DNA of 64,000 bases from Kluyvera sp036759925 (GCF_036759925.1 NZ_JAPKIB010000006.1:124001-188000), one strand, 5' to 3'; counted from the first letter of the stretch, positions 18,510 through 27,292 are shown. The notes: a model not told the origin generated them from the sequence alone. Translations and numbers: made by a program.

Positions 18510-18599
18510 TTGCTGCCTCCCCGGAGGCGGCGCGTTCGCGCCTTGTCCGGGCTACCGCTGTTAGTAGCCCGGCCGAGCGCAGCGACGCCGGGGCTGCAC
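18510..18599. repeat. GC-rich palindromic repeat between leuD and setA
   Basis: Contains CTCCCCGGAG, then CCGGGCTAC with its inverse GTAGCCCGG around a short loop (18547-18572), followed by GCCGAGCGCAGCGACGCCGGGG. It shares the TAGCCCGG..GAGCGCAGCG..CCGGG pattern with repeats at 31279, 37483 and 45385. It probably ends or protects both convergent messages. Confidence 0.7.
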
Positions 18600-18603
18600 A
18601 AAA

Positions 18604-19782
18604 CTAAACGTCCTTCACCCGCCCGGTCATCACCAGCGTCACCAGCGAAATCCCGGCTATCACCCAGTACACCGAGTAGTGACCAAAGCTCTGCGCCAGC
18701 GCCCCCTGAATAATCCCCGCCAGAATCACCCCGGTTGAAATGCTGTTGGTAAACAGCGTAGTCGCCGCTCCCGCACGACCCGGCATCAGGTCCTGGAACC
18801 ACAGCATACCAATCCCGGCGACAATGCCGATAAACACCGCGTTAAACAGCTGGAGCACCAGCAACGACGTATGGCTATGGAAGAAGATCAGCCCGACGTA
18901 GAACAGCACCCCGGCGGCCACCGCCGTTACCATCATCCGCCGCTTACCGAAGCGCTTCACGTAGTATCCCGCGAGGATCATCGCTGGAATTTCCAGCCCT
19001 GCCGCCGTGCCCATCAGGATCCCCGCCAGGCTATCCGGCAGACCAAGATCGCTGCTGATCCACAGCGGCATATCGATGATATACATGGTGTTACAGGTCC
19101 ACATCAGCGTCGAGGCGATAAACAGCATCCGCACGTTGCTGTCTTTCCAGCCGCTAATCTGGTTCTGCACCGCATCGGCAGGCTGTTCGACTCTGGCGAC
19201 CGACGGTAACGTCAGGGCAATCAGCGTCAGGCTGATGGCAAAAATTCCCGCAGCAATGGAAAACATGGCGGTAAAGCCATAGTTAAGTGCCAGCATGAAA
19301 GCCAGCGGCGGGCCAATCACCCACGCCAGCGACAGCTGCGCACGCATTACCGAACTGAACATCACCACTTCACGCGCCGAGCTATCGGCATATTCACGCG
19401 CCAGCGCGAACAGTTGCGGCATCGCGGCGTTGGCGATCGAGGCCAGCAGCACGCCGCAGGTAATCAGCGTCAGATAGTGGCGGTTGAAGGCGAAAAGTAG
19501 CGCGTTGCCCACCGCCATCAGGCAGCAGAACATGATCAGCTTGCGCCGATCGCCCCGGTTATCAGATCGTTTTGCCAGCCCAAGGCTGACGACGATCCCG
19601 GCGATGGCGTTGACGGTATAGAACAACCCCACCCAGAACGGCTGCACACCGACTTCTCGGCTGAGATACAAACTCAGCGTCGGCGCCTGCAATGCCCCCG
19701 CTATGCCCATCATAAAGGCCACCAGCATAAAGGCGGCATACACACCGTTGAGACGTCGTCCCATCGTCATTAACCAGAGCAT
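18604..19782 (-). CDS. setA: sugar efflux transporter SetA (MFS)
   Basis: Twelve-span major facilitator that exports glucosides and lactose-type sugars and helps relieve glucose-phosphate stress. It has 392 residues, the E. coli length, and is highly similar throughout (for example WTCNTMYIIDMPLWISS and MLWFQDLMPGRAGAATTLF). It lies directly downstream of sgrS on the same strand. In E. coli setA is transcribed in part from the sgrS promoter under SgrR, which fits this layout. Confidence 0.96.
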   Translation of the reverse strand: MLWLMTMGRRLNGVYAAFMLVAFMMGIAGALQAPTLSLYLSREVGVQPFWVGLFYTVNAIAGIVVSLGLAKRSDNRGDRRKLIMFCCLMAVGNALLFAFNRHYLTLITCGVLLASIANAAMPQLFALAREYADSSAREVVMFSSVMRAQLSLAWVIGPPLAFMLALNYGFTAMFSIAAGIFAISLTLIALTLPSVARVEQPADAVQNQISGWKDSNVRMLFIASTLMWTCNTMYIIDMPLWISSDLGLPDSLAGILMGTAAGLEIPAMILAGYYVKRFGKRRMMVTAVAAGVLFYVGLIFFHSHTSLLVLQLFNAVFIGIVAGIGMLWFQDLMPGRAGAATTLFTNSISTGVILAGIIQGALAQSFGHYSVYWVIAGISLVTLVMTGRVKDV

Positions 19783-19805
19783 CAGAAATCCTTTCGCGAA
19801 AGAAT

Positions 19806-20034
19806 AAAAAAAAGCCAGCAGATGATACCTGCTGGCAAATACTCAGTCACACATGATTAGGCGAATTAATACTCAGAGGTCGGGTTCGTAACTTCCCACT
19901 GCATCAGATAGTTCAGCACTTCAAGCCGCTGTGCGGTCGCCTGACGGGCCAGCCAGGAAACATTTTTGGTAGCAGAGAAATAACGCTGGTAGAACTGATA
20001 CATGGTGACCTCCTCATTTCCCCTTCGCTTCATC
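19806..20034 (-). ncRNA. sgrS: SgrS small RNA (glucose-phosphate stress)
   Basis: About 229 nt between setA and the divergent sgrR; the E. coli RNA is 227 nt. The 5' end GATGAAGC, the base-pairing segment ATGTGTGACTGAGTATT (near 19835-19855), and the 3' hairpin CCAGCAG/CTGCTGG followed by eight T match E. coli SgrS. SgrS pairs with ptsG and other mRNAs through Hfq and promotes their decay when sugar phosphates accumulate. It also encodes SgrT. The exact 5' end is inferred by analogy. Confidence 0.93.
19866..20003 (-). CDS. sgrT: SgrT peptide, inhibitor of glucose transport, encoded in SgrS
   Basis: A 45-codon ORF inside SgrS with a strong GAGGAGGT before the ATG. It starts MYQFYQRYFSATK and keeps the family pattern QFYQ.YF.AT, a central QRL, and LMQW near the C-terminus. 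The E. coli peptide has 43 residues. SgrT blocks the glucose transporter PtsG (EIICB-Glc). The middle and the tail are clearly diverged from E. coli, but the start, position and motifs make the assignment secure. Confidence 0.88.
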   Translation of the reverse strand: MYQFYQRYFSATKNVSWLARQATAQRLEVLNYLMQWEVTNPTSEY

Positions 20035-20101
20035 GAAATCAATTATTGGCTTAATATAGGGATTAATAAATTGCTGAGTTTTTATCAGGAGTTCCCCTTT
20101 T

Positions 20102-21757
20102 ATGCCTTCAGGTCGATTACAGCAGCAGTTCATCCGCTTATGGCAATGCTGCGAAGGAAAATCGCAGGAGACCACGCTCAACTCACTGGCCGAGCTGCTC
20201 AACTGCTCTCGCCGCCATATGCGTACGCTTTTGAACACCATGGAGGCGCGGGGATGGCTGACCTGGGAAGCGGAAGCCGGGCGCGGTAAGCGCTCTAAGC
20301 TGACTTTCCTCTATACCGGGTTAGCTCTTCAACAACAGCGCGCGGAAGATTTGCTCGAGCAGGATAGGATCGATCAACTGGTACAACTGGTCGGCGACAA
20401 GGCTGCGGTGCGACAGATGCTGGTATCGCATCTGGGCCGCAGCTTCCGTCAGGGGCGACATATTCTGCGAGTGCTTTACTACCGTCCGATGCGCAATTTA
20501 CTGCCGGGAACGGCGCTTCGGCGCTCGGAAACCCATATTGCGCGGCAAATCTTCAGTGCGCTGACCCGGGTAAATGAGGTAAATGGGGAACTGGAAGCGG
20601 ATATTGCGCACCATTGGCAGGCCATATCCCCATTACACTGGCGTTTTTATTTGCGTCCCGGCATCCATTTTCATCACGGTCGTGAACTGGAGATGGAGGA
20701 TGTCATCAGTTCGCTGCATCGCAGCATGACGCTGTCGCTCTTTTCCAACATCACGCGCATTCATTCCCCAACCGCCTGGACGCTCGATGTCCATCTGAGC
20801 GAACCCGACCGCTGGCTGCCGTGGCTGCTGGGCCAGGTATCGGCGATGATCCTGCCCCGCGAATGGCAATCGCTCAGCGACTTCCCGCGCATGCCGGTAG
20901 GTACCGGACCGTATGCCGTCGCCCGTAACAACCAGAACCAACTGAAGATCCACGCGTTTGATGACTATTTCGGTTTCCGGGCGCTGATTGACGAGGTGAA
21001 CGTCTGGGTGCTACCGGAAATCAGCGATGAGCCGAACGGTGGCCTGACGCTCCAGGGCACTACCCAGAGCGAAAAAGCGGTAGAAAGCCGCCTCGAAGAG
21101 GGCTGCTACTATCTGCTGTTTGATGCGCGCAGTTCGCGCGGCAACAACCCGGCGGTGCGCCAGTGGCTGAGCCACATTTTCCACCCGAACAACCTGCTAT
21201 ATCACGCAGGCGAGCAGCACCAGAGCCACTGGTTCCCGGCCTACGGCCTGCTGCCGCGCTGGCACCATGCCCGTAGCCACGCCTGTGAAAAACCGGCAGG
21301 TCTTGAGTCGGTCACCCTCACCTACTACCGCGATCACGTAGAACACCGGACGATCGGTCAGATCATGGAGGCGCTGCTGGCGGCGCACCAGGTCAAACTG
21401 GTTATTCAGGAAGTGGACTACGACGAATGGCACCGTGGCGAAGTGGTCAGCGATATCTGGCTGAATAGCGCCAACTTTACGTTGCCGCTCGACTTCTCGA
21501 TTTTTGCCTACCTTTATGAAGTGCCGCTGATCCGCCACTGTATTCCCATCGACTGGGAGGAGGACGCACAGCGCTGGCGCGAAGGAGAACTTTCACTGCC
21601 CGACTGGTGCCAAAGTCTGCTGGCAAATCAGTCCATTGTACCGCTGATCCACCACTGGCTGATGCTGCAAGGTCAGCGCAGTATGCGCGGCGTTCGCATG
21701 AACACCCTGGGCTGGTTCGACTTTAAATCCGCCTGGTTTGCACCGCCGGATCCTTAA
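20102..21757 (+). CDS. sgrR: transcriptional activator of sgrS, SgrR
   Basis: Activates sgrS when phosphosugars accumulate. It has 551 residues, as in E. coli. The N-terminal winged helix-turn-helix (LLNCSRRHMRTLLNTMEARGWLTW region, residues about 5-110) is joined to a C-terminal solute-binding-protein-like domain (SBP_bac_5 type) that probably senses a small ligand. It is divergent from sgrS, so the 67 bp between their ends holds both promoters. The C-terminus RMNTLGWFDFKSAWFAPPDP is family-typical. Confidence 0.97.
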   Translation: MPSGRLQQQFIRLWQCCEGKSQETTLNSLAELLNCSRRHMRTLLNTMEARGWLTWEAEAGRGKRSKLTFLYTGLALQQQRAEDLLEQDRIDQLVQLVGDKAAVRQMLVSHLGRSFRQGRHILRVLYYRPMRNLLPGTALRRSETHIARQIFSALTRVNEVNGELEADIAHHWQAISPLHWRFYLRPGIHFHHGRELEMEDVISSLHRSMTLSLFSNITRIHSPTAWTLDVHLSEPDRWLPWLLGQVSAMILPREWQSLSDFPRMPVGTGPYAVARNNQNQLKIHAFDDYFGFRALIDEVNVWVLPEISDEPNGGLTLQGTTQSEKAVESRLEEGCYYLLFDARSSRGNNPAVRQWLSHIFHPNNLLYHAGEQHQSHWFPAYGLLPRWHHARSHACEKPAGLESVTLTYYRDHVEHRTIGQIMEALLAAHQVKLVIQEVDYDEWHRGEVVSDIWLNSANFTLPLDFSIFAYLYEVPLIRHCIPIDWEEDAQRWREGELSLPDWCQSLLANQSIVPLIHHWLMLQGQRSMRGVRMNTLGWFDFKSAWFAPPDP

Positions 21758-21796
21758 GGCTTTTGATTTATTCACGTAATCATTACAATGTGCCGT

Positions 21797-21881
21797 TCTC
21801 AACGGGGTGCTGCGCCGAGTGCGCGGGCTGAGAGATACCCGTCGAACCTGATCCGGATAATCCCGGCGAAGGGATTTGAGG
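21797..21881 (+). promoter_or_regulatory. TPP (THI) riboswitch of thiBPQ
   Basis: The conserved THI core is present: CGGGGTGC, CTGAGAGATACCC, GAACCTGATCCGGATAAT and GCGAAGGGATTTGAGG. The P1 stem is CTCAA (21798-21802) with TTGAG (21876-21880). It lies about 40 nt before thiB. Thiamine diphosphate binding is expected to lower thiBPQ expression. This matches the E. coli SroA/tbpA leader. Confidence 0.96.
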
Positions 21882-21922
21882 CTAACTCAAAATCCTTTGC
21901 CACCATTTTATAAAGGTGCAAA

Positions 21923-22906
21923 GTGCTCAAAAAATTACTCCCCCTGCTGGTGCTGGTTGCCGCTCCGGCCCTCGCCAAGCCTGTACTGACCGTCTATACC
22001 TACGACTCCTTTGCTGCCGATTGGGGCCCGGGCCCGGCGGTGAAAAAAGCGTTTGAAGCCGACTGCAACTGCGAGCTGAAGTACGTGGCGCTGGAAGACG
22101 GCGTTTCGTTGCTCAACCGCCTACGCATGGAAGGCAAAAATAGCAAAGCCGACGTGGTGCTGGGGCTGGATAACAACCTGCTGCAGGCGGCAACCGACAC
22201 CAAACTGTTTGCCAAAAGCAACGTTTCTACCACCGCCGTTACCGTACCGGGCGGCTGGAACAACGACACCTTCGTGCCGTTCGACTACGGCTACTTCGCC
22301 TTCGTCTATGATAAAAACAAGCTGAAAAATCCGCCGAAAAGCCTGAAGGAACTGGTTGAGAGCGACCAGAAATGGCGCGTGATTTATGAAGACCCGCGCA
22401 CCAGCACGCCGGGCCTTGGCCTGCTGCTGTGGATGCAAAAAGTCTACGGCGACAAAGCGCCGGAAGCCTGGCAGAAGCTGGCGGCGAAAACGGTCACCGT
22501 CACCAAAGGCTGGAGCGAAGCCTACGGCCTGTTCCTGAAAGGGGAAAGCGATCTGGTGCTGAGCTACACCACCTCTCCGGCGTACCACATCATTGACGAG
22601 AAGAAAGATAACTACGCGGCGGCAAACTTTAGCGAAGGCCACTATCTGCAGGTGGAAGTGGCGGCGAAAACCGCGGCCAGCAAACAGCAGAAGCTGGCAG
22701 ATGAGTTCCTGAAGTTTATGGTCTCTCCGGCCTTCCAGAACACCATCCCAACCGGCAACTGGATGTACCCGGTGACCAACGTCACCCTGCCAGAAGGCTT
22801 TAATGGTCTGGTGAAACCGCAAACCGCGCTGGAGTTTACCCCGCAGCAGGTGGCTTCCGAACGTCAAAACTGGATTAACGCATGGCTTCGCGCAGCCAGC
22901 CGCTAA
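21923..22906 (+). CDS. thiB: thiamine/TPP ABC transporter, periplasmic binding protein
   Basis: Periplasmic solute-binding protein for thiamine, TMP and TPP. It has 327 residues, as in E. coli. A cleavable signal peptide (KKLLPLLVLVAAPALA, cut before KPVLTVYTYDSF) is visible. The start is a GTG at 21923 with an AAGG before it, as in E. coli. It overlaps thiP by 25 nt and is controlled by the upstream TPP riboswitch. Confidence 0.96.
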   Translation: MLKKLLPLLVLVAAPALAKPVLTVYTYDSFAADWGPGPAVKKAFEADCNCELKYVALEDGVSLLNRLRMEGKNSKADVVLGLDNNLLQAATDTKLFAKSNVSTTAVTVPGGWNNDTFVPFDYGYFAFVYDKNKLKNPPKSLKELVESDQKWRVIYEDPRTSTPGLGLLLWMQKVYGDKAPEAWQKLAAKTVTVTKGWSEAYGLFLKGESDLVLSYTTSPAYHIIDEKKDNYAAANFSEGHYLQVEVAAKTAASKQQKLADEFLKFMVSPAFQNTIPTGNWMYPVTNVTLPEGFNGLVKPQTALEFTPQQVASERQNWINAWLRAASR

Positions 22907-24492
22907 TCCCTCGCTGGCTGTATCCAGGGCTGACGGCAACCACGCTGATGGTTGCCGTCGCGCTGGCGGCGTTTCTGGCGCTGTGGCTGAACGCACCGGA
23001 AACGTCCTGGTCAACGCTGCTCGGCGATAGCTACCTGTGGCACGTGGTGCGCTTCTCCTTCTGGCAGGCGTTCCTCTCAGCGCTGCTGTCGGTCGTGCCG
23101 GCCATTTTCCTCGCCCGCGCGCTCTACCGCCGACGTTTTCCCGGCCGCACGCTGCTGCTGCGGCTGTGCGCCATGACGTTGATTCTTCCGGTACTGGTTG
23201 CCGTCTTCGGTATTCTGAGCGTTTACGGGCGTCAGGGCTGGCTGGCCCAGCTTTTTGCCTGGCTTGGCTGGCAGTGGCGCTTCTCGCCCTACGGCCTACA
23301 GGGTATTCTGCTGGCGCATGTTTTCTTTAATATGCCAATGGCGACTCGCCTGCTATTACAGGCGCTGGAGCAGATCCCCGGCGAGCAGCGTCAGCTTGCA
23401 GCCCAACTGGGAATGCGCGGCTACCCGTTCTTCCGTCTGGTGGAATGGCCGTGGATGCGCCGACAAATTCTGCCCATCGCCACGCTGATTTTCATGCTCT
23501 GCTTCGCCAGCTTTGCCACCGTGCTATCGCTCGGCGGCGGGCCGTCCGCGACGACCATCGAGCTGGCTATCTACCAGTCGCTGAATTTTGATTACGACCC
23601 GGCGCGCGCTGCCATGCTGGCACTGATTCAGATGGGCTGCTGTCTGATGCTGGTATTACTGAGCCAACGGCTTAGTCGGGCTATCGCCGTGGGCAACAGC
23701 CACATTCACGGATGGCGTGACCCGGACGACCGCTGGCACAGCCGGATAGTCGACACCCTGCTGATTCTTCTCACGTTACTGCTGCTGCTCCCCCCGCTGC
23801 TGGCAGTGGTGATTGACGGGGTCAATCCGTCGATGTTGCAGGTCTTTACCCAGCCGGTACTCTGGAAGGCGCTCGGTACCTCGTTGCGCATCGCCATTGC
23901 CGCCGGGGTAATCTGCGTAGTGCTGACCATGATGCTGTTGTGGAGCAGCCGCGAGCTGCGCGCCCGCAACCAGCCACTGGCCGGGCAGGCGATGGAGCTG
24001 AGCGGCATGCTGATCCTCGCCATGCCGGGTATCGTACTGGCGACCGGCTTCTTCCTGCTACTCAACAATACCGTTGGCCTGCCCGACTCCGCCGACGGCA
24101 TTGTGATTTTCACCAACGCCCTGATGGCGGTGCCTTATGCCCTCAAGGTACTGGAAACGCCAATGCGCGATATTACCGCCCGCTACAGCATCCTGTGCGA
24201 ATCGCTGGGGCTTTCTGGCTTTAATCGCCTGAAGGTGGTTGAACTGCGCGCCCTGAAACGCCCGTTGGCGCAGGCGCTGGCCTTTGCCTGTGTGCTGTCG
24301 ATTGGTGATTTCGGGGTGGTCGCGCTGTTCGGCAATGAGAATTTCCGTACGCTGCCGTTTTATCTCTATCAGCAAATCGGCGCCTACCGCAGCCAGGACG
24401 GCGCGGTCACCGCGCTGATTTTGCTGCTGCTCTGCTTCCTGTTGTTCACCGTTATTGAAAAGTTACCCGGACGCCATGCTAAAACTGAATGA
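22882..24492 (+). CDS. thiP: thiamine/TPP ABC transporter, permease
   Basis: Inner-membrane permease with 536 residues, the E. coli length. It is a fused type-I ABC permease with two six-helix halves. Each half carries the EAA loop that contacts ThiQ (AAQLGMRGYPFFRLVEWP near 180, and CESLGLSGFNRLKVVELRAL near 440). It overlaps both thiB (25 nt) and thiQ (17 nt), which indicates coupled translation and balanced assembly. Confidence 0.97.
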   Translation: MASRSQPLIPRWLYPGLTATTLMVAVALAAFLALWLNAPETSWSTLLGDSYLWHVVRFSFWQAFLSALLSVVPAIFLARALYRRRFPGRTLLLRLCAMTLILPVLVAVFGILSVYGRQGWLAQLFAWLGWQWRFSPYGLQGILLAHVFFNMPMATRLLLQALEQIPGEQRQLAAQLGMRGYPFFRLVEWPWMRRQILPIATLIFMLCFASFATVLSLGGGPSATTIELAIYQSLNFDYDPARAAMLALIQMGCCLMLVLLSQRLSRAIAVGNSHIHGWRDPDDRWHSRIVDTLLILLTLLLLLPPLLAVVIDGVNPSMLQVFTQPVLWKALGTSLRIAIAAGVICVVLTMMLLWSSRELRARNQPLAGQAMELSGMLILAMPGIVLATGFFLLLNNTVGLPDSADGIVIFTNALMAVPYALKVLETPMRDITARYSILCESLGLSGFNRLKVVELRALKRPLAQALAFACVLSIGDFGVVALFGNENFRTLPFYLYQQIGAYRSQDGAVTALILLLLCFLLFTVIEKLPGRHAKTE

Positions 24493-25174
24493 TGTCACCT
24501 GGCTTTACCAGCACCTGCCGATGCGCTTTAGCACATCGATTGCCCAAGGCGAAAAAGTGGCTATCCTCGGCCCCAGCGGCGCGGGGAAATCGACGCTGCT
24601 CAACCTGATAGCCGGCTTTCTGACGCCCGCCAGCGGTACGTTAATGCTCGAAGGCCGGGTGCATACCCATACGCCACCGTCACAGCGTCCAGTGTCGATG
24701 CTGTTCCAGGAAAACAATCTTTTCAGCCACCTGACCGTGCGCCAGAACATTGGGCTGGGCATGAGTCCACGTCTCTCACTCACCGCGGAGCAGCAGCGAA
24801 AATTACAGGTGATTGCCGGGCAGATGGGCATTGAATCGATGCTGGACAGGCTGCCCGGAGAGCTCTCCGGCGGGCAACGTCAACGTGCCGCGCTGGCGCG
24901 CTGCCTGGTGCGTGAACAGCCGATCTTACTGCTGGACGAACCGTTTTCGGCACTCGACCCAGCGCTGCGTCAGGAGATGCTACAGCTGGTTGATGAGGTG
25001 TGTCAGCGGCAGAACTTAACGCTGCTGATGGTTTCGCACAGCGTGGAAGACGCGGCCAGGATTGCACCGCGCGCGATGGTGGTCGCGGAAGGGCGTATCG
25101 CCTGGGATGGCGATACGCAGGCGTTATTAAGCGGGAAAGCTAGCGCGTCCGCGCTGCTCGGCATTCGTGCGTGA
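24476..25174 (+). CDS. thiQ: thiamine/TPP ABC transporter, ATPase
   Basis: ATP-binding subunit of ThiBPQ. The ATG at 24476 gives MLKLNDVTWLYQHLP and 232 residues, as in E. coli; an in-frame start 7 codons upstream is rejected. Walker A GPSGAGKST is at residues 32-40, the Q-loop is FQENNLF, the signature is LSGGQRQR near 126, and Walker B is ILLLDEPFSALDP. It ends the operon; a REP element follows. Confidence 0.97.
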   Translation: MLKLNDVTWLYQHLPMRFSTSIAQGEKVAILGPSGAGKSTLLNLIAGFLTPASGTLMLEGRVHTHTPPSQRPVSMLFQENNLFSHLTVRQNIGLGMSPRLSLTAEQQRKLQVIAGQMGIESMLDRLPGELSGGQRQRAALARCLVREQPILLLDEPFSALDPALRQEMLQLVDEVCQRQNLTLLMVSHSVEDAARIAPRAMVVAEGRIAWDGDTQALLSGKASASALLGIRA

Positions 25175-25180
25175 TGCTTT

Positions 25181-25208
25181 GCCGGATGGCGGCTGCGCCT
25201 TATCCGGC
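25181..25208. repeat. REP element between thiQ and yabI
   Basis: A classic enterobacterial REP/PU palindrome: GCCGGATGGCGGC, then TGCGCC, then TTATCCGGC. It lies in the short gap between two convergent genes, where such elements commonly protect 3' ends. Confidence 0.88.
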
Positions 25209-25211
25209 ACA

Positions 25212-25979
25212 CTACAGCCCCACTACCTTACGCAAAATCTCGATATACACCGGCATCAGCGGGTGACGAATCACGCTCACCAGCGCCACCACGCCGACGC
25301 CCAGCACCAGCGGTGCCAGCAACAGCAGGCGCTGGCGCGTTAACAGCGCGCTCAGGCGATCGTGATTCTCTTTTGCGCTGCGCCATAAACGCCAGCACAG
25401 CCACGCCGCCAGCCATAACAACAGCGCCGCCGCCAGCAGCAGCCATTTAAAGCTCGCGCTGTGCTCATCTGCAGGAATGTCGATTGCCGCCCCGGCCAGA
25501 ATGCCCGGCAGGAAGTAGAGCGGCGGCCAGAGCAGGCAGCCAATAATATTGGGGGTGATAAATTTTGCTACCGGCAGGTCAAGCATACCGGCCACCATCG
25601 GCACCAGCGGCCGCGTCGGGCCGACAAAACGCCCCACCAGAATGGTGAACATGCTGTGCTGATGCAGCGCATGCTCGGTTTTATCCAGCAGCGCCTTGTT
25701 TTTCTTCATAAATGACCAGCGATGCAGCGGCTTTTTAAAGCGCCAGCCAAGCCAGAAAGAGATCCAATCGCCCAACAGGCACCCGATAATCCCCGCCAAC
25801 CATGCTTGCCAGAAATTCACCTCGCCGCTGCCGATAAGCGCGCCCAAACCGGCCATCATCACGGTCCCCGGCAATATCAGCCCTACCAGCGCCAGAGATT
25901 CCAGAAACGCGACCAGCGCCACCGCAATCAGCGAATAGGTCGTGGACTGAGTAATAAAGTGTTCCAGCAGTGCTTGCAT
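25212..25979 (-). CDS. yabI: DedA-family inner-membrane protein YabI
   Basis: Member of the DedA/SNARE-associated family of polytopic inner-membrane proteins, thought to act as lipid (undecaprenyl phosphate or phospholipid) translocases needed for envelope and proton-motive-force homeostasis. It has 255 residues, against 254 in E. coli. Family motifs include FLESLALVGLILPG near residue 25 and the GRFVGPTRPLVPMVAG segment near 118. The exact substrate of YabI is not established. Confidence 0.94.
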   Translation of the reverse strand: MQALLEHFITQSTTYSLIAVALVAFLESLALVGLILPGTVMMAGLGALIGSGEVNFWQAWLAGIIGCLLGDWISFWLGWRFKKPLHRWSFMKKNKALLDKTEHALHQHSMFTILVGRFVGPTRPLVPMVAGMLDLPVAKFITPNIIGCLLWPPLYFLPGILAGAAIDIPADEHSASFKWLLLAAALLLWLAAWLCWRLWRSAKENHDRLSALLTRQRLLLLAPLVLGVGVVALVSVIRHPLMPVYIEILRKVVGL

Positions 25980-26108
25980 AGTGTGCCCGGTTTGAAAACG
26001 AAGCAGGGATTCTCCAGAGCGTCTCCCCCATCGTCAAGCCTTCAATTGTCTTTAGAGTTTACTGGCAAAGACAAAAACCAACACACCGCATTTCCTTTTC
26101 TTTACTTT

Positions 26109-26954
26109 TTATTCACACCCTGCACGGAATTCGCTGGGGCTCGCGCCGGTGCATTTTTTAAATACACGGGAGAAATAGAGCTGATCCTCAAAACCGACGT
26201 TGCGCCCTACCGTGGCGATAGGCATGCGCGTGGTGCTCAGCAGCAGCTTCGCCTGGCTGATGCGCTGATCCTCGCGCCAGCTCAGTACGCTCACGCCAAG
26301 CTGCTGGCGGAACAGGTGCGATAGGCGCGACGGCGACAGGCATACATGCTGCGCCACGCTGGCGATATCAAAATGGCTGTCGGCAAGGTGGTCACTGATG
26401 TACTGGCAGGCATCGCGCACGCGGTTGTCCATCGGCGGATGCAGCGATTCATTGATGGCTTCCATGCGGCGCAGCAGCAGTTGCTCCAGCAGGTTAATCG
26501 CCAGATGCTCAGAATAGCGCCCGATGCCCTGCCCGGCGTCGATAATCTTGCCAAACAGCTCAGAGATTTCCACCTGATGCGCTTCATCCGGGCGATAAAA
26601 ACCGGTCTGCGCGACGATGGCCGGCCAGTTGAGCCACTCGTGCCAGTAGGCGCGCGGACGGAAGTAGACCCATTGGTGATACCACTCAGTGGCATCAGGG
26701 TGGCGGCCATAGTGGTGAATCTCACCCGGCGGGAACAGCAGCATATCACCCTGGCGACAGACAAACTGCTTGCCCTGGTTTTCAATCACCCCCTCACCGC
26801 GCACCGTCAGGTTGAGGATAAACCCCTTCATGCCCAGCGGACGGTCAATAAAGAAATCCAGATAGCCACCGGCTTCAATCGGCGTTAAGCCCGCGACCAG
26901 ATGGGCGTTAAATGAATAGCCCGGTAGCAGGGGATCGTTTTGCATTTCAGCCAT
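26109..26954 (-). CDS. araC: arabinose-responsive regulator AraC
   Basis: Activator and repressor of the arabinose genes. The ATG at 26954 gives MAEMQNDPLLPGYSFN; a frame opening 24 codons earlier would start inside the araO2 region and is rejected. The N-terminal cupin domain (about 1-170, with FPPGEIHHYGRHP) binds arabinose. The C-terminal AraC/XylS DNA-binding domain (about 175-281) has two helix-turn-helix motifs. It has 281 residues, ending FRAGCE, like Salmonella and shorter than the 292 of E. coli K-12. It is divergent from araBAD. Confidence 0.97.
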   Translation of the reverse strand: MAEMQNDPLLPGYSFNAHLVAGLTPIEAGGYLDFFIDRPLGMKGFILNLTVRGEGVIENQGKQFVCRQGDMLLFPPGEIHHYGRHPDATEWYHQWVYFRPRAYWHEWLNWPAIVAQTGFYRPDEAHQVEISELFGKIIDAGQGIGRYSEHLAINLLEQLLLRRMEAINESLHPPMDNRVRDACQYISDHLADSHFDIASVAQHVCLSPSRLSHLFRQQLGVSVLSWREDQRISQAKLLLSTTRMPIATVGRNVGFEDQLYFSRVFKKCTGASPSEFRAGCE

Positions 26955-26981
26955 ATCTGCTCGCTCTCGCTTATCTCGGAA

Positions 26982-26998
26982 GAAACCAATTATCCATA
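26982..26998. promoter_or_regulatory. araO2 operator half-site
   Basis: The sequence GAAACCAATTATCCATA differs from E. coli araO2 at one base. It lies just upstream of araC and starts 211 bp from araI1, the same helical phase used in E. coli for DNA looping and repression without arabinose. Confidence 0.9.
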
Positions 26999-27123
26999 TT
27001 CGGCTTTTTAGCGTTATCCCCTGCATGCTTTAGGCACAATGTAGACCTTGCTTCAGGCGCCCCTTGATGAACAAGGCATTCAGAGAGCAAACCCGCGAAC
27101 CAGCCCCCTTCAGGGTAACAACT

Positions 27124-27157
27124 AAAGTGTCTATAAAGACGGCAGAAAAGTCCACAT
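27124..27157. promoter_or_regulatory. araO1 operator (AraC autoregulation)
   Basis: The stretch from AAAGTGTCTATAAAGAC to AAAAGTCCACA matches the inverted araO1L/O1R pair of E. coli, where AraC binding represses the araC promoter. Confidence 0.8.
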
Positions 27158-27159
27158 TG

Positions 27160-27184
27160 AATATTTGCACGGCGTCACACTTTG
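27160..27184. promoter_or_regulatory. CRP site between araC and araBAD
   Basis: ATATTTGCACGGCGTCACACTTTG is nearly identical to the E. coli ara CRP site. It sits just upstream of araI1. cAMP-CRP binding here helps open the repression loop and activate araBAD. Confidence 0.88.
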
Positions 27185-27192
27185 ACTGCTCA

Positions 27193-27263
27193 TAGCAAGA
27201 TAATCCATAAGATTAGCGGTTCCAGCCTGACGGTTTTTAGCGGGGATATCTACTGTTTCACTA
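27193..27263 (+). promoter_or_regulatory. araI1-I2 activator sites and araBAD promoter
   Basis: I1 is TAGCAAGATAATCCATA (27193-27209) and I2 is TAGCGGTTCCAGCCTGA (27214-27230). They are direct AraC half-sites 21 bp apart. The -10 TACTGT at 27251-27256 is identical to E. coli pBAD. I2 overlaps the -35 region, as in the known arrangement. Confidence 0.92.
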
Positions 27264-27292
27264 TCACGTATTCTTTGAGATGGAGTAACACG

